DNA of 32,336 bases from an archaeon GW2011_AR20 (GTDB lineage Archaea > Nanobdellota > Nanobdellia > SCGC-AAA011-G17 > GW2011-AR20), in the NCBI GenBank assembly GCA_000830315.1, contig CP010426.1, forward strand, positions 668,497-700,832, given 5' to 3'. A program made the translations under genes and the position numbers. Positions 5,936 to 13,738 of the stretch are shown here, piece by piece. Each line of letters begins with the position of its first letter. Within the stretch, counting starts at the first letter, position 1. The notes beneath the pieces are model-generated. The model had not been told where the DNA came from, did not search any database, and was given only the letters and a program-made list of their open reading frames with translations.

Positions 5936-6712
5936 TTATTTTGCTTTTTTTAGCTTATCAGAGAACTCATCTAATTTTTCATCAAATATGTCCAAGGCTT
6001 TCTTAACAATTTCCTCCGGCTTCAACTGACCCCAAGATTCAAGGTAAAAAACAAAATCCTCTTTGCTATTAACAACCTCGACATCATTCATTTCAAGCAT
6101 TTCTTCATAGCTTTCCTTCCATGTTGAAATATCTTTAATCTGTATATTCTCTCCTTTGACAGTTACAAAATCCTTCAAAACATCTTCAACTCTTTTTAAT
6201 TTGCCTTTATCCTTTACGTTAAGTGTCGGAAATCCCCTGTAATAAACCAATCCGGGAGAAAATTTAGCATGAACTTTTCCTTTTCCTAATACGGCTGTTG
6301 CAGTTAATTCCAAACCTTGTTTTTTTGTCAATTCAACGATAGGCATTTCCTCGTATACGGGGATTGCTTTAGGATCTGAACTTTTTAGCTGGGAAGAATG
6401 AACAATGCCCGGACCTTCTGCTTTCAATGTCAATTTTAATTCACATATCGCACATCCCTTTCCCTTGCATTTGCATTCTTCTTTTAGGTTATAACTTTTT
6501 AAATCAGTCTTTAAAGGAATTAATCCGAGTCTATGGGCAATAAATTCATCATATAAAGCAGAACTATTTTTATTAAACTCAACTGTGTCAATTGCAAGAA
6601 TAGGAACTTCTCCAATCATCAATCTTCTTAAGGTATTTGCCAATGCTGGATTGATTCCGTTTATTGCAAATACTAATTTATTTTGAGATTTATTAAGAAT
6701 TTTAATTTCCAT
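5936..6712 (-). CDS. rpoD: DNA-directed RNA polymerase subunit D (Rpb3/alpha-like)
   Basis: 258 residues from ATG 6712; a TTG at 6733 is less likely because a TATA box (CTTTAAAAATCC, about 6740-6752) places transcription start near 6715. Landmarks: the alpha-type dimerisation motif NPALANTLRRLMIGEVPILAID, AHRLGLIPL, and a Cys cluster ECKCKGKGCAICEL (four Cys), like the Fe-S/zinc insertion of archaeal subunit D. The C-terminal part (SWGQLKPEEIV) completes the dimer domain. With subunit L it nucleates polymerase assembly. It follows uS11 but with its own promoter about 100 nt downstream of the uS11 stop. Confidence 0.96.
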   Translation of the reverse strand: MEIKILNKSQNKLVFAINGINPALANTLRRLMIGEVPILAIDTVEFNKNSSALYDEFIAHRLGLIPLKTDLKSYNLKEECKCKGKGCAICELKLTLKAEGPGIVHSSQLKSSDPKAIPVYEEMPIVELTKKQGLELTATAVLGKGKVHAKFSPGLVYYRGFPTLNVKDKGKLKRVEDVLKDFVTVKGENIQIKDISTWKESYEEMLEMNDVEVVNSKEDFVFYLESWGQLKPEEIVKKALDIFDEKLDEFSDKLKKAK

Positions 6713-6816
6713 TTTAAGAATGATATTAAGCAAAATTATGGATTTTTAAAGCTTTTGGATTAAGTTTTTAACGGATATCTGATGTACAAGATATAAAAAA
6801 TATACTCTTCTCGCAC

Positions 6817-7215
6817 TCAGACCCTCCTTCCTCTTCTGAAATGACTTTTTCTTGCTGAATCCGTCGGCATTGGTGTAACATCCTCAATAGTTCCAATTCT
6901 AAATCCCTCTCTTGAAAATGTTCTTATTGCAGCCTGTGCTCCAGGTCCTGTATTGTGAGGTCCTTCGTGTCCTCCAGGTGCTCTAACTTTAATATGCAAG
7001 GCATTTATTCCATACTCCCGTGCTTGCTCTCCTGCTTTTTTTGCAGCAGCCATTGCAGCTGTCGGACTTCCCTCTAACCTGTGTGTTTTGACAATCTGAC
7101 CGCCAGAAGACCTTCCTAAAGTTTCTGAGCCAGTTAAATCAGTAATATGAATTATTGTATTATTATAACTAGCATAAATATATGCAATGCCCCATTTAAA
7201 ATTATCTTGTCTCAT
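6817..7215 (-). CDS. rps11: Small ribosomal subunit protein uS11
   Basis: 132 residues: [21 protein letters not shown] at the N-terminus, the Ala/Gly-rich [16 protein letters not shown] helix, and the C-terminal [12 protein letters not shown]...[21 protein letters not shown], which is diagnostic. It lines the mRNA channel of the small subunit platform. Its start overlaps the uS4 stop by 4 nt (ATGA). Confidence 0.98.
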   Translation of the reverse strand: MRQDNFKWGIAYIYASYNNTIIHITDLTGSETLGRSSGGQIVKTHRLEGSPTAAMAAAKKAGEQAREYGINALHIKVRAPGGHEGPHNTGPGAQAAIRTFSREGFRIGTIEDVTPMPTDSARKSHFRRGRRV

Positions 7216-7829
7216 TCTTTCTTGGGCTCCTCTTTAACTTCTTCCTTTGATTCTTTTTTTGCTTTCTTTTCCCTGACTTCTTTTTCTTCCTTGCTTTCTT
7301 TATTGTATTTTTCCTTTATTAAAATTCTCTCGGCATGCTCTGGATCATTAATGCTAGAGTTTGATAAAAAGTTTATTTTGTTTTCATCATCTAAATTCAC
7401 CAAGTAACCCGGAACAGTGATTTTCTGGCCATTTACACCAACGTGCCCGTGAACTATAAACTGCCTCGCCTGTTTTGCGCTTAATGCCAAGCCTTTCTTG
7501 ACAAGCAATGTCTGCAATCTTCTGTCAAGAACATTTCTCACGTTTAATCCAAGCACATCTTCCCTGTCTTGTCCTTGCTTTAATAATCCTATTTTTAATA
7601 ATTTATTGATTAACTGCTGTCTTTCTGATTCCTGATGCTTGGTTTTGATTGTTGAAAGTATTTTTGCCTGGGCTGTAAATCTTTTTAATAAAGATTGTGC
7701 CTTCCATATTTCCTTTTTGTTTTTTAATCCATACTCGATAATTAACGGCCTTTCTGCCTGTATTCTTGAAGCTTCCCAAGGGTGTTTCGGAGGCGAATAA
7801 TTTTTACGTAATTTTCTAGGATCTCCCAT
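7212..7829 (-). CDS. rps4: Small ribosomal subunit protein uS4
   Basis: 205 residues. The N-terminus ([19 protein letters not shown]) and the S4 RNA-binding domain ([13 protein letters not shown]...[24 protein letters not shown], about residues 105-150) are clear. Residues about 172-205 form a Lys/Glu-rich tail, longer than in many archaea and probably disordered. It begins 1 nt after the stop of uS13 and overlaps uS11 by 4 nt. Confidence 0.98.
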   Translation of the reverse strand: MGDPRKLRKNYSPPKHPWEASRIQAERPLIIEYGLKNKKEIWKAQSLLKRFTAQAKILSTIKTKHQESERQQLINKLLKIGLLKQGQDREDVLGLNVRNVLDRRLQTLLVKKGLALSAKQARQFIVHGHVGVNGQKITVPGYLVNLDDENKINFLSNSSINDPEHAERILIKEKYNKESKEEKEVREKKAKKESKEEVKEEPKKE

Positions 7830-8324
7830 TTACTTTCTCTCCTTCTTCTTATCTTTCCCAGCCTCAGATGCAGCTTGTGCAATCTTGGCCGCTTTTCTTT
7901 GAACACCAACGCTTACGCCAGTTCTAAAGTGGCTCCTGGTTCTTTGTCCTCTCACAGGCTGACCAAGAGCATGCCTGATTCCCCTGTAAGATTTAATTTT
8001 CTTTAATCTCTTGATGTCAAATTCCTTGCTTAATAATAATGCAGATGATGTTAAATGCAATTCCTTTCCTGTTTCAGGATCCTTTCTTCTGTTCAATAAC
8101 CATAACGGAAGTTCATTCGGATGCTGAAGCAATGATTCTATTTTTTTAACCTCTTCTTCTGTTAAGGTACCGATTTTTTTATTTCTGTCAAGATCGAGGT
8201 AATTGCAAATTGCGTTAGAAAACATGAAACTTACGCCTTTTATTTTTTTTAAGCCGTTGTAAACTGATTTATCTCCAAATATATCAACACTGGCGATTCT
8301 GATGATACCTTTCACATTTTCCAT
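7830..8324 (-). CDS. rps13: Small ribosomal subunit protein uS13
   Basis: 164 residues. Shows IIRIASVDIFGDKSVYNGLKKIKGVSFMFSNAIC, the helix-two-turn-helix region, and the conserved IKSYRGIRHALGQPVRGQRTRSHFRTG, ending in a basic Lys-rich tail. uS13 contacts the large subunit and P-site tRNA. First gene of the uS13-uS4-uS11 operon; TATA box CTTTATAAATC about 8350-8361 gives a nearly leaderless message. Confidence 0.98.
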   Translation of the reverse strand: MENVKGIIRIASVDIFGDKSVYNGLKKIKGVSFMFSNAICNYLDLDRNKKIGTLTEEEVKKIESLLQHPNELPLWLLNRRKDPETGKELHLTSSALLLSKEFDIKRLKKIKSYRGIRHALGQPVRGQRTRSHFRTGVSVGVQRKAAKIAQAASEAGKDKKKERK

Positions 8325-8377
8325 TTTTAAACTAAGCTTAGAAATTGATTTATAAAGCTTTTTATTGAATAAGGGGT

Positions 8378-8949
8378 TTACTTGCTGTATCTATATAGGG
8401 GCTTTCCGATTTTGATTGGTTTGTACCTATCCTTATTTAACCTAACAGGAATAGTATAGCTATTCGATGGAAATTTATTCTTGAACAATATTGTTTTTTT
8501 AAAACATTCTTTTAATTTATGAGAAAAATTTTTTGATTTATATTATAATGATTACTTAGAACATTTCCAAGGAGTGCAAAAGAGTGGCTTGCCATAAATT
8601 CATCGTATCTTAAACTATATTCTATCTCCTCCGAGAAACGATCATCACTTCCAATCGAGTATGATATTATAGGCTCTAAATTTCCAGCTTTCCTAAAATC
8701 ATTGTCAATAGTTAAGCTTCCTAGGTCTCTGTACAAAATTCTTCTCGGCTTAAATGATTCATCAATCTCCAACAGGGTATTCTGTGCATGTAATTGCAGC
8801 AAGATGCCGTTATGAATGACAAAATAATTGAAATGTTGAAGAATTGGAAGGATAATATTGTTTATAGTAAAATCTAAAGGGTCATTTTTTGAATGATCTA
8901 TAAACAATACTTCCAAAGGAGAATATTTTGGAAAATCTGTTAATTTCAT
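8378..8949 (-). pseudogene. Frameshifted fragment resembling the IucA/IucC C-terminal (FhuF-like) domain
   Basis: ATG 8949 opens 145 residues ending at 8512; the following sequence remains coding-like in a shifted frame to TAA 8378 (ECFKKTILFKNKFPS ... IGKPLYRYSK). The frame break lies in the AAAAAATTTTT run just before the first stop. The segment LQLHAQNTLLEIDE, then RRILYRDLGSL, resembles the H-x-QN...RDL pattern of the C-terminal domain of NIS siderophore synthetases and FhuF-like proteins. Intact synthetases have about 600 residues, so the N-terminal catalytic part is absent. A TATA box (AATTTATAAATT, about 8966-8977) still precedes the ATG. A homopolymer sequencing error could also cause the break. 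Confidence 0.5.
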
Positions 8950-8997
8950 AATAAAAGAAATAAGAATAAATTTATAAATTATATTGGCACATTATGA

Positions 8998-9561
8998 TTA
9001 CTGCCCGACGAATAAATTATACTTGTCTTCCTGCTTAATTTCCATAATTATTCTCTTGATTATAGTTTTTTCAGGATCCGGCATTAATTTTACCCTTGTC
9101 TTAATGTCGCTGAAGTTCTCAAATAATTTTTCTTCCCTTCTCTCAATTAATTCCCACATGTGCTTCTTTCCAATCCCGGGCAATAATTCCAGCTGATGCC
9201 TTCTTGTATTTATCGGGGCTGCCTTGTTAAAAAATTCAATAAATCTCTTTTCATGCTTCTTTACAAGTTCCTCTACAACAAAATTCAATTCTTCTTTTGC
9301 AGTCTGCGTTAATCTGTCAAAAATCACCTTGCCGTAAATATGATGTATCTTGTCGCGTTTGCCTTCCCCGATGTAAACTTCATCATGAATCTGCAAGAAA
9401 TTGTCTTTTTTTGGAACTAACTCAAGCAAAACAAAATGATCTCTTCCAAGGGCTTGCGCTATCGGGGTCTTTAAATGTCCTGGTTTTGTGTCCATTGGAT
9501 GTCCATTGGGCAGGAAATCCAAGACTACTGCATATTCTTCTTTTGCTTGTTGCTTGAACAT
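8998..9561 (-). CDS. DUF655 family protein (helix-hairpin-helix)
   Basis: 187 residues. Begins with an OB-like region (EEYAVVLDFLPNGHP, then DEVYIGEGKRDKIHHIYGKVIF) and continues with a helix-hairpin-helix (LELLPGIGKKHMWELIERRE, about residues 122-143). DUF655/COG1491 proteins are predicted nucleic-acid-binding proteins found in archaea next to eL21, RpoF and KsgA. Here eL21 and RpoF are directly upstream (27-nt gap to RpoF) but KsgA does not follow. Exact role unknown; ribosome or tRNA processing is the usual guess. Confidence 0.88.
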   Translation of the reverse strand: MFKQQAKEEYAVVLDFLPNGHPMDTKPGHLKTPIAQALGRDHFVLLELVPKKDNFLQIHDEVYIGEGKRDKIHHIYGKVIFDRLTQTAKEELNFVVEELVKKHEKRFIEFFNKAAPINTRRHQLELLPGIGKKHMWELIERREEKLFENFSDIKTRVKLMPDPEKTIIKRIIMEIKQEDKYNLFVGQ

Positions 9562-9587
9562 TTTCTTCTGAGTTTATAATTAACATT

Positions 9588-9923
9588 TTATTTTAGCACA
9601 CTAAGTATTTTCTCTAAATCATCCTGTTTTAGTGTTATATTTTCCCCGACAAAAATTAATTTTAATGTTTCCAGATCTTTGGGCATTATATCTATGAGCT
9701 TGACAATATGACGCTCCTTTAACCTGGGTATTTGCAATTTTAATATGCTTTCCTTGAGTTTTGTGGAATCCTTTACCTTTGCATTGCTGAATTTATCTAA
9801 GTACTCATGAGTTCTTAAAGCCCTTGATTTTAGCTCCTTGTCTCTTTTTTTAATTTCCTCAAGTCTTTCCTTTAATTCAGGAATTGAAATCGGTGTTTCA
9901 TTTATTATTTCTATGTTTGCCAT
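9588..9923 (-). CDS. rpoF: RNA polymerase subunit F (Rpb4)
   Basis: 111 residues, mostly helical. N-terminal ETPISIPELKERLEEI is followed by RTHEYLDKFSNAK and the C-terminal HRDC-like helices (LKERHIVKLIDIMPKDLETLKLIF), the pattern of archaeal Rpb4. With subunit E (Rpb7) it forms the polymerase stalk; subunit E is not in this window. It sits in the conserved order eL21-RpoF-DUF655, starting 1 nt after the eL21 stop. Confidence 0.92.
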   Translation of the reverse strand: MANIEIINETPISIPELKERLEEIKKRDKELKSRALRTHEYLDKFSNAKVKDSTKLKESILKLQIPRLKERHIVKLIDIMPKDLETLKLIFVGENITLKQDDLEKILSVLK

Positions 9924-9924
9924 T

Positions 9925-10215
9925 TTATGCCTTCTTTAAATGTACTCCGTGTACAATTAAGCTTTTCATTTTATTTCCGTCCATTATATTAACAACATAA
10001 CAATTTCCCTGTTTTTTAACAACTACCCCGGGTTTGCCATGGAATCTTGGATGATACATTGCCTTCTGGTACCCTGGATCTGCATGCAGTACAACCCTTT
10101 CATTATTGTTAAAATTCTGCAAATATTTGGTTAAGCTAATCTTGCCTTTGTTTCTAGGAGACTTGCTTAATTTGCTTCCAGTTTTCCTTCTAAATCCGCC
10201 AATACGTTTAGTCAT
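9925..10215 (-). CDS. rpl21e: Large ribosomal subunit protein eL21
   Basis: 96 residues: GGFRRKTGSKLSKSPRNKGKISLTKYLQ at the N-terminus and the SH3-like core (RVVLHADPGYQKAMYHPRFHGKPGVVVKKQGNCYVV) are diagnostic. A purine-rich stretch upstream (GAGGGGAAAATG) may act as ribosome binding site. First gene of the eL21-RpoF-DUF655 operon. Confidence 0.97.
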   Translation of the reverse strand: MTKRIGGFRRKTGSKLSKSPRNKGKISLTKYLQNFNNNERVVLHADPGYQKAMYHPRFHGKPGVVVKKQGNCYVVNIMDGNKMKSLIVHGVHLKKA

Positions 10216-10277
10216 TTTCCCCTCAAAGATAAGCTATAATTTTAATTTATAAAGTTAATGTTTTTTAATAAGTGCAA

Positions 10278-10577
10278 TTAATCTGTAATCTCTCCGAGAA
10301 TTTTTGCCAGGGCCTTGTCAAGCGCAAAGAATAAGTTAAAATCTATAATTTCTGCGTTAAAAGACTGCCCGTTGATGATTGCCTTTGCCTGTAATTCAAA
10401 TTTAGTCGCATGAACCTCTTTTAAATGCAAATGCAGGCTTTCAAACTTGCTTGTTTTTTCCTGCATTTTTTTGACGTAATTTCCCGTGATTTTCTTCACT
10501 ACAACTATCTTAGCAGGCTCCAAGTCCTTAAAACCAGCAAGAGAAATATTCCCCCCAAGCTGCATTATGTCGTCCAT
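10278..10577 (-). CDS. Small alpha/beta protein, possibly HPF/RaiA-like
   Basis: 99 residues. The order of strands and helices (NISLAGF, KIVVVKKITGNYVKKMQEK, LHLHLKEVH, FELQAKAIINGQSFNAEIID, NLFFALDKALAKILGEI) resembles the beta-alpha-beta-beta-beta-alpha fold of hibernation-promoting/RaiA proteins, which bind the small subunit when growth slows. The end (AEIIDFNLFFALDKALAKI) is the most similar part. Similarity is by eye and the N-terminus is short, so the assignment is tentative. Own TATA-like box (TTTTATAATC, about 10593-10603) about 20 nt before ATG. Located upstream of eL21 in the same direction. Confidence 0.5.
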   Translation of the reverse strand: MDDIMQLGGNISLAGFKDLEPAKIVVVKKITGNYVKKMQEKTSKFESLHLHLKEVHATKFELQAKAIINGQSFNAEIIDFNLFFALDKALAKILGEITD

Positions 10578-10635
10578 ATATAATCTAAGAAGGCTAAAGA
10601 TTATAAAAAGATTTCTTATTTAAACAGAGTGGTAA

Positions 10636-11199
10636 TTAATGATGATTCCTCACTAAATCTAAAAATTCCTGATGTGTTTCTACAAATAAACCTTTCCAAC
10701 GTTTACCAATCTCATTTTGATTCCAGTCCCTTTTAAAGAGTACTGGAGCAGATCTTCCGCTTTCCAAGGCACTTTCTAGGTTATGTACACCATCGTCTAA
10801 TAAGTGATTTCCAAATACTGATCCCTTGTTGTGGGTAAATTTATAATAAGAAAATGGAATTTGATTTATTATCACCCAATGTTTTGTATACTCCTCAATT
10901 TGTTCATTTGGTTGCGAACTTACTAGATAAATCAGCCTTATCTTAGCTAACTCATTGAGAAATTCTCTTGCGCCTGGAACCAAAGGGGCTTTTAAATAAA
11001 TTTCTTCCGCATGTTTCTGTTGATAAAATTCAGTTATATCTGAACCATAGTTGTTTGCCAGATCCCAACTTCCAGGCAAGTTTTTTTTTCTGCTTGGATT
11101 TTCACGATTCCAAACTTGATTTAAAAAAGGATTCCAATCACGGATAACATCATCTATATCCATTAATTCAGTTTCTTTAGGATTATAAATTAAATTCAT
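10636..11199 (-). CDS. HAD-superfamily 5'-nucleotidase-like protein
   Basis: 187 residues from ATG 11199 (a TTG one codon upstream is less likely; TATA about 11222-11232). The motif MDIDDVIRDWNP near residues 13-24 looks like HAD motif I (Asp-x-Asp with the nucleophile Asp), YLVSSQPN near 92 resembles motif II (Ser), and NHLLDDGVHNLESA near 131 resembles the acidic motif IV. This is the layout of NT5C-type deoxyribonucleotidases and related small phosphatases. Motif I does not start at the protein N-terminus as usual. Substrate unknown. It starts 24 nt after the Elp3 stop but has its own TATA box. Confidence 0.62.
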   Translation of the reverse strand: MNLIYNPKETELMDIDDVIRDWNPFLNQVWNRENPSRKKNLPGSWDLANNYGSDITEFYQQKHAEEIYLKAPLVPGAREFLNELAKIRLIYLVSSQPNEQIEEYTKHWVIINQIPFSYYKFTHNKGSVFGNHLLDDGVHNLESALESGRSAPVLFKRDWNQNEIGKRWKGLFVETHQEFLDLVRNHH

Positions 11200-11222
11200 C
11201 AAATTGATTTGATTAAAAAAAT

Positions 11223-12845
11223 TTATAAAACCTTGCTTACATAAACTGAATCTTTTTGGTATCCTAACTTATAGAAATAAACCCTTGCCCCAATCCCTGA
11301 TGTAACTAAAATTTTATTTATATCATATTCTTCTTTAGCTATTCTTTCAGCTTCTTGCATTAATTTTGTACCATAACCATGATGTTGTGCATCTTTTTCA
11401 CTTTTTTCTCCGATAGGAACTAAATTGCCATAAACATGTATTTCTCTTATTCCAGCACTCTTATTCGTTATTTCTGATCTAAATGATTTAAATGGAATTC
11501 TTAATCTTATAAATCCAAGTAAAATATCTTGTGAAATATCCTCATAAGATAAAAATATCTCTTTTCCACCACTAGAATCATAATCGTATCTTAATAATTT
11601 AACTTTATCAAAATTTATTTTTTTATTTCCTGGTTCCCTGCATCTTATACAATTACATTTTACATCATTTTTTTTCATCAACTCGTGTAAATATTGTCTA
11701 AAGTTAGTTATATTTACTCCATCAATTGTAAATTTCGTCGGAATGTCGCGTAAAATTCTCATAACCCTTGTATATCTAGGAATTAAAGGTTTTATTTTTA
11801 ATAATAAATTAGCTGCTTCTTCTGTACTTAATGGTTTAAATTGTCCTTTTTTATATTGTAGATATAACGGTGTACCAGGCATAACTAAACAAGGGTATAT
11901 TTTCAATGCGTCTGGTCTGTAATTTTCATCTTCAAATAATTGTTTAAAATTATTAATATCCATTTCTTCTGTTGTTTTTGGTAAACCCGGCATCATATGC
12001 ATACATGTTTTTAGAAAGCTATCTTTTGTAAGCTGTATGGCTTTTTTAGTATCCTCTAATGTATGACCCCGATTAGTAATTTTTAATATCTCGTCGTATA
12101 AAGTTTGTACACCTATCTCAACCCTGGTCGTTCCTAGTTTAAGCATTTGATTTAAATGAGGAATAAAACACCAATCTGGTTTTGTCTCAATATTCATTAC
12201 AGTACAACGAATTTTAGAAGTTTCATTTCTAAGTTGTTCTTTTTCCAAATTTGAATTGCTTTTTAGTTCTAATAATTTATCTTGTACATTCCTCATAATC
12301 TCCTTATTTTTAACTTCATGTGGAAGCATAAAAAATTCTTTAAATTTATTAAAATTAAACTCATTGTTTTCAAAAAACATATCCGAAAAATCATTCATAG
12401 CTTTTATTGCATACGTAATAAATTCATCTTGGTAACTAATTTCGTAAGAAGGAAATGTTCCCCCCATTATTATTAACTCAACTTTATTTGGCACATGTTT
12501 CATTAAAATATAGTGCTCTAATCTATTAAAAACCTGCAAATAAGGATCAAAATTATTTCTTATGGCCCTCATACTTGCTGGTTCATTACCAGTATAACTT
12601 TTTGGAACATCTCCAAAATAACTCATGGGTCCGCCTGGACAAAAAGTACAACTTCCATGTTTACAATTCTCCGGATAAGTCATTATTGCTATTGGTGCTA
12701 CTCCAGAAATAGTTCTAACCGGTTTGGTTTTTAAATTAATCTCAGGATTTTCTAAATTTAACTCAATATTTTTAGGAATTTTACTTAAATGTAATTTTCT
12801 AGCTAAATCTATTTTTAACAAATCTGTTCTTGTTTGCATAATCAT
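11223..12845 (-). CDS. elp3: tRNA uridine-34 modification enzyme Elp3 (radical SAM + GNAT)
   Basis: 540 residues. Radical SAM cluster motif C61-x4-C66-x2-C69 in CKHGSCTFCPGG, then GGTFPSY, TRVEIGVQTLYDEIL and MPGLPKTT typical of Elp3; the C-terminal region (about 455-540) is a GNAT acetyltransferase with HHGYGTKLMQEAERIA and GARVYFYKLGYQ. Elp3 places carboxymethyl-type groups on wobble uridine of tRNAs; in archaea it acts without other Elongator subunits. Additional Cys (CNCIRC near 393-398) are in place. TATA box about 12862-12872 (ATATTTAAAAAAG). It may act on U34 tRNAs such as the tRNA-Ser(UGA) candidate here, as inference. Confidence 0.96.
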   Translation of the reverse strand: MIMQTRTDLLKIDLARKLHLSKIPKNIELNLENPEINLKTKPVRTISGVAPIAIMTYPENCKHGSCTFCPGGPMSYFGDVPKSYTGNEPASMRAIRNNFDPYLQVFNRLEHYILMKHVPNKVELIIMGGTFPSYEISYQDEFITYAIKAMNDFSDMFFENNEFNFNKFKEFFMLPHEVKNKEIMRNVQDKLLELKSNSNLEKEQLRNETSKIRCTVMNIETKPDWCFIPHLNQMLKLGTTRVEIGVQTLYDEILKITNRGHTLEDTKKAIQLTKDSFLKTCMHMMPGLPKTTEEMDINNFKQLFEDENYRPDALKIYPCLVMPGTPLYLQYKKGQFKPLSTEEAANLLLKIKPLIPRYTRVMRILRDIPTKFTIDGVNITNFRQYLHELMKKNDVKCNCIRCREPGNKKINFDKVKLLRYDYDSSGGKEIFLSYEDISQDILLGFIRLRIPFKSFRSEITNKSAGIREIHVYGNLVPIGEKSEKDAQHHGYGTKLMQEAERIAKEEYDINKILVTSGIGARVYFYKLGYQKDSVYVSKVL

Positions 12846-12909
12846 CTTAAGAATTATACTTTTTTAAATATTTGCAAAAGTTTAAAAATCATTTAATCAA
12901 TTCAATCTT

Positions 12910-13401
12910 ATGAAAAAAGAGACCCTTAATCTGCTTTTAAGAAATCCAAATGAAGTTTCAATATGGAAAAGGGCATTTGCTTTTATAATTGACTTGATAA
13001 TAATACAGTTCATAGTTAATCTGACATTCTACAATTACATAGAAAAAAACATAGGGAATAATATGGGGATCATTGAAATGTATCAATACTTAAGCATAAA
13101 TTATGAAATGTTCTCGGGATTTTTATTGACAATAAATATTATAACAGCAGTAATCTTGTTAATATACCTGACATTACTGGAATGGAGATTAAATCAAAGT
13201 CTGGGAAAGATGATTTTGAATATTAAGGTCATACCGAAAAAAATAACATTATGGCAGGCGTTAATAAGAAATTTGCCAAAGGCTTTATTTTTGATTAATT
13301 ACGTGTCCTGGATATTCTTGATTGATCTGGTTTATCTGGCATTCACAAAGCAAAGATTTTTTGATAAGTTGGCCGGAACTAGTTTAGTTAAGGTTAAATA
13401 A
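12910..13401 (+). CDS. RDD family membrane protein
   Basis: 163 residues, starting after a TATA box (GTTTAAAAAT, about 12879-12889) and therefore leaderless. RDD-type features: an Arg-Ala-x-Ala-x-x-Ile-Asp (RAFAFIIDLIII) first helix, a second pair of hydrophobic helices (residues about 73-95), the QSLGKMILNIKVI strand after it, and a final hydrophobic region (LINYVSWIFLIDLVYLAF). RDD proteins are membrane proteins of mostly unknown role, some linked to ion exchange. Divergent from Elp3. Confidence 0.8.
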   Translation: MKKETLNLLLRNPNEVSIWKRAFAFIIDLIIIQFIVNLTFYNYIEKNIGNNMGIIEMYQYLSINYEMFSGFLLTINIITAVILLIYLTLLEWRLNQSLGKMILNIKVIPKKITLWQALIRNLPKALFLINYVSWIFLIDLVYLAFTKQRFFDKLAGTSLVKVK

Positions 13402-13422
13402 TCTTTCTTATACGATTTATAC

Positions 13423-13698
13423 ATGGAATCAAGAAGGGAATTGTTAGAAAGGTTAAAAACCAGAGAAGATGGAGGATTTCCTTTGTATAATCTGGAGGAA
13501 TTAGAAAAATTAATAGAGTTGGGAAACAATAAGGATAATTGGTATTGCCTTGGAAGAAAAACCGAGCAGGAAGGAAACACCATAGAATACTGCATATATG
13601 CTTATTCTGCTTTTAGAAACAATAATCAACCCATAGAAAATTGCACAGGGGACTGTGAATTTTATAAAAAACTGCATTCTAAACCGAAAAATTTATAA
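13423..13698 (+). CDS. Small Cys-containing unknown protein
   Basis: 91 residues. N-terminal charged helix (RRELLERLKTREDG), a leucine/glutamate helix (LYNLEELEKLIELG), and a C-terminal half with four Cys: NWYCLG, EYCIYA and ENCTGDCEF. The Cys spacing could bind a metal, but no known zinc-ribbon pattern is met. It starts 21 nt after the RDD gene; GTTAAATAATC (about 13391-13401) may be its TATA box. It ends 40 nt before the thermosome gene. Function not recognised. Confidence 0.65.
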   Translation: MESRRELLERLKTREDGGFPLYNLEELEKLIELGNNKDNWYCLGRKTEQEGNTIEYCIYAYSAFRNNNQPIENCTGDCEFYKKLHSKPKNL

Positions 13699-13727
13699 AA
13701 CAATTTCTTAACTGTATATTAAATTTT

Positions 13728-13735
13728 GGGGGTTA
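13728..13735 (+). promoter_or_regulatory. GGGGTTA-type 5' leader motif (thermosome)
   Basis: GGGGGTTA directly before AAAATG of the thermosome gene. TATA box TTTATAAAA is at 13692-13700, so the motif sits about 30 nt after it, a few bases beyond the expected start. The same motif occurs at 18473, 18792 and 31224. It could be a weak ribosome binding site here (5-nt spacing), but not at 18792. Confidence 0.5.
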
Positions 13736-13738
13736 AAA

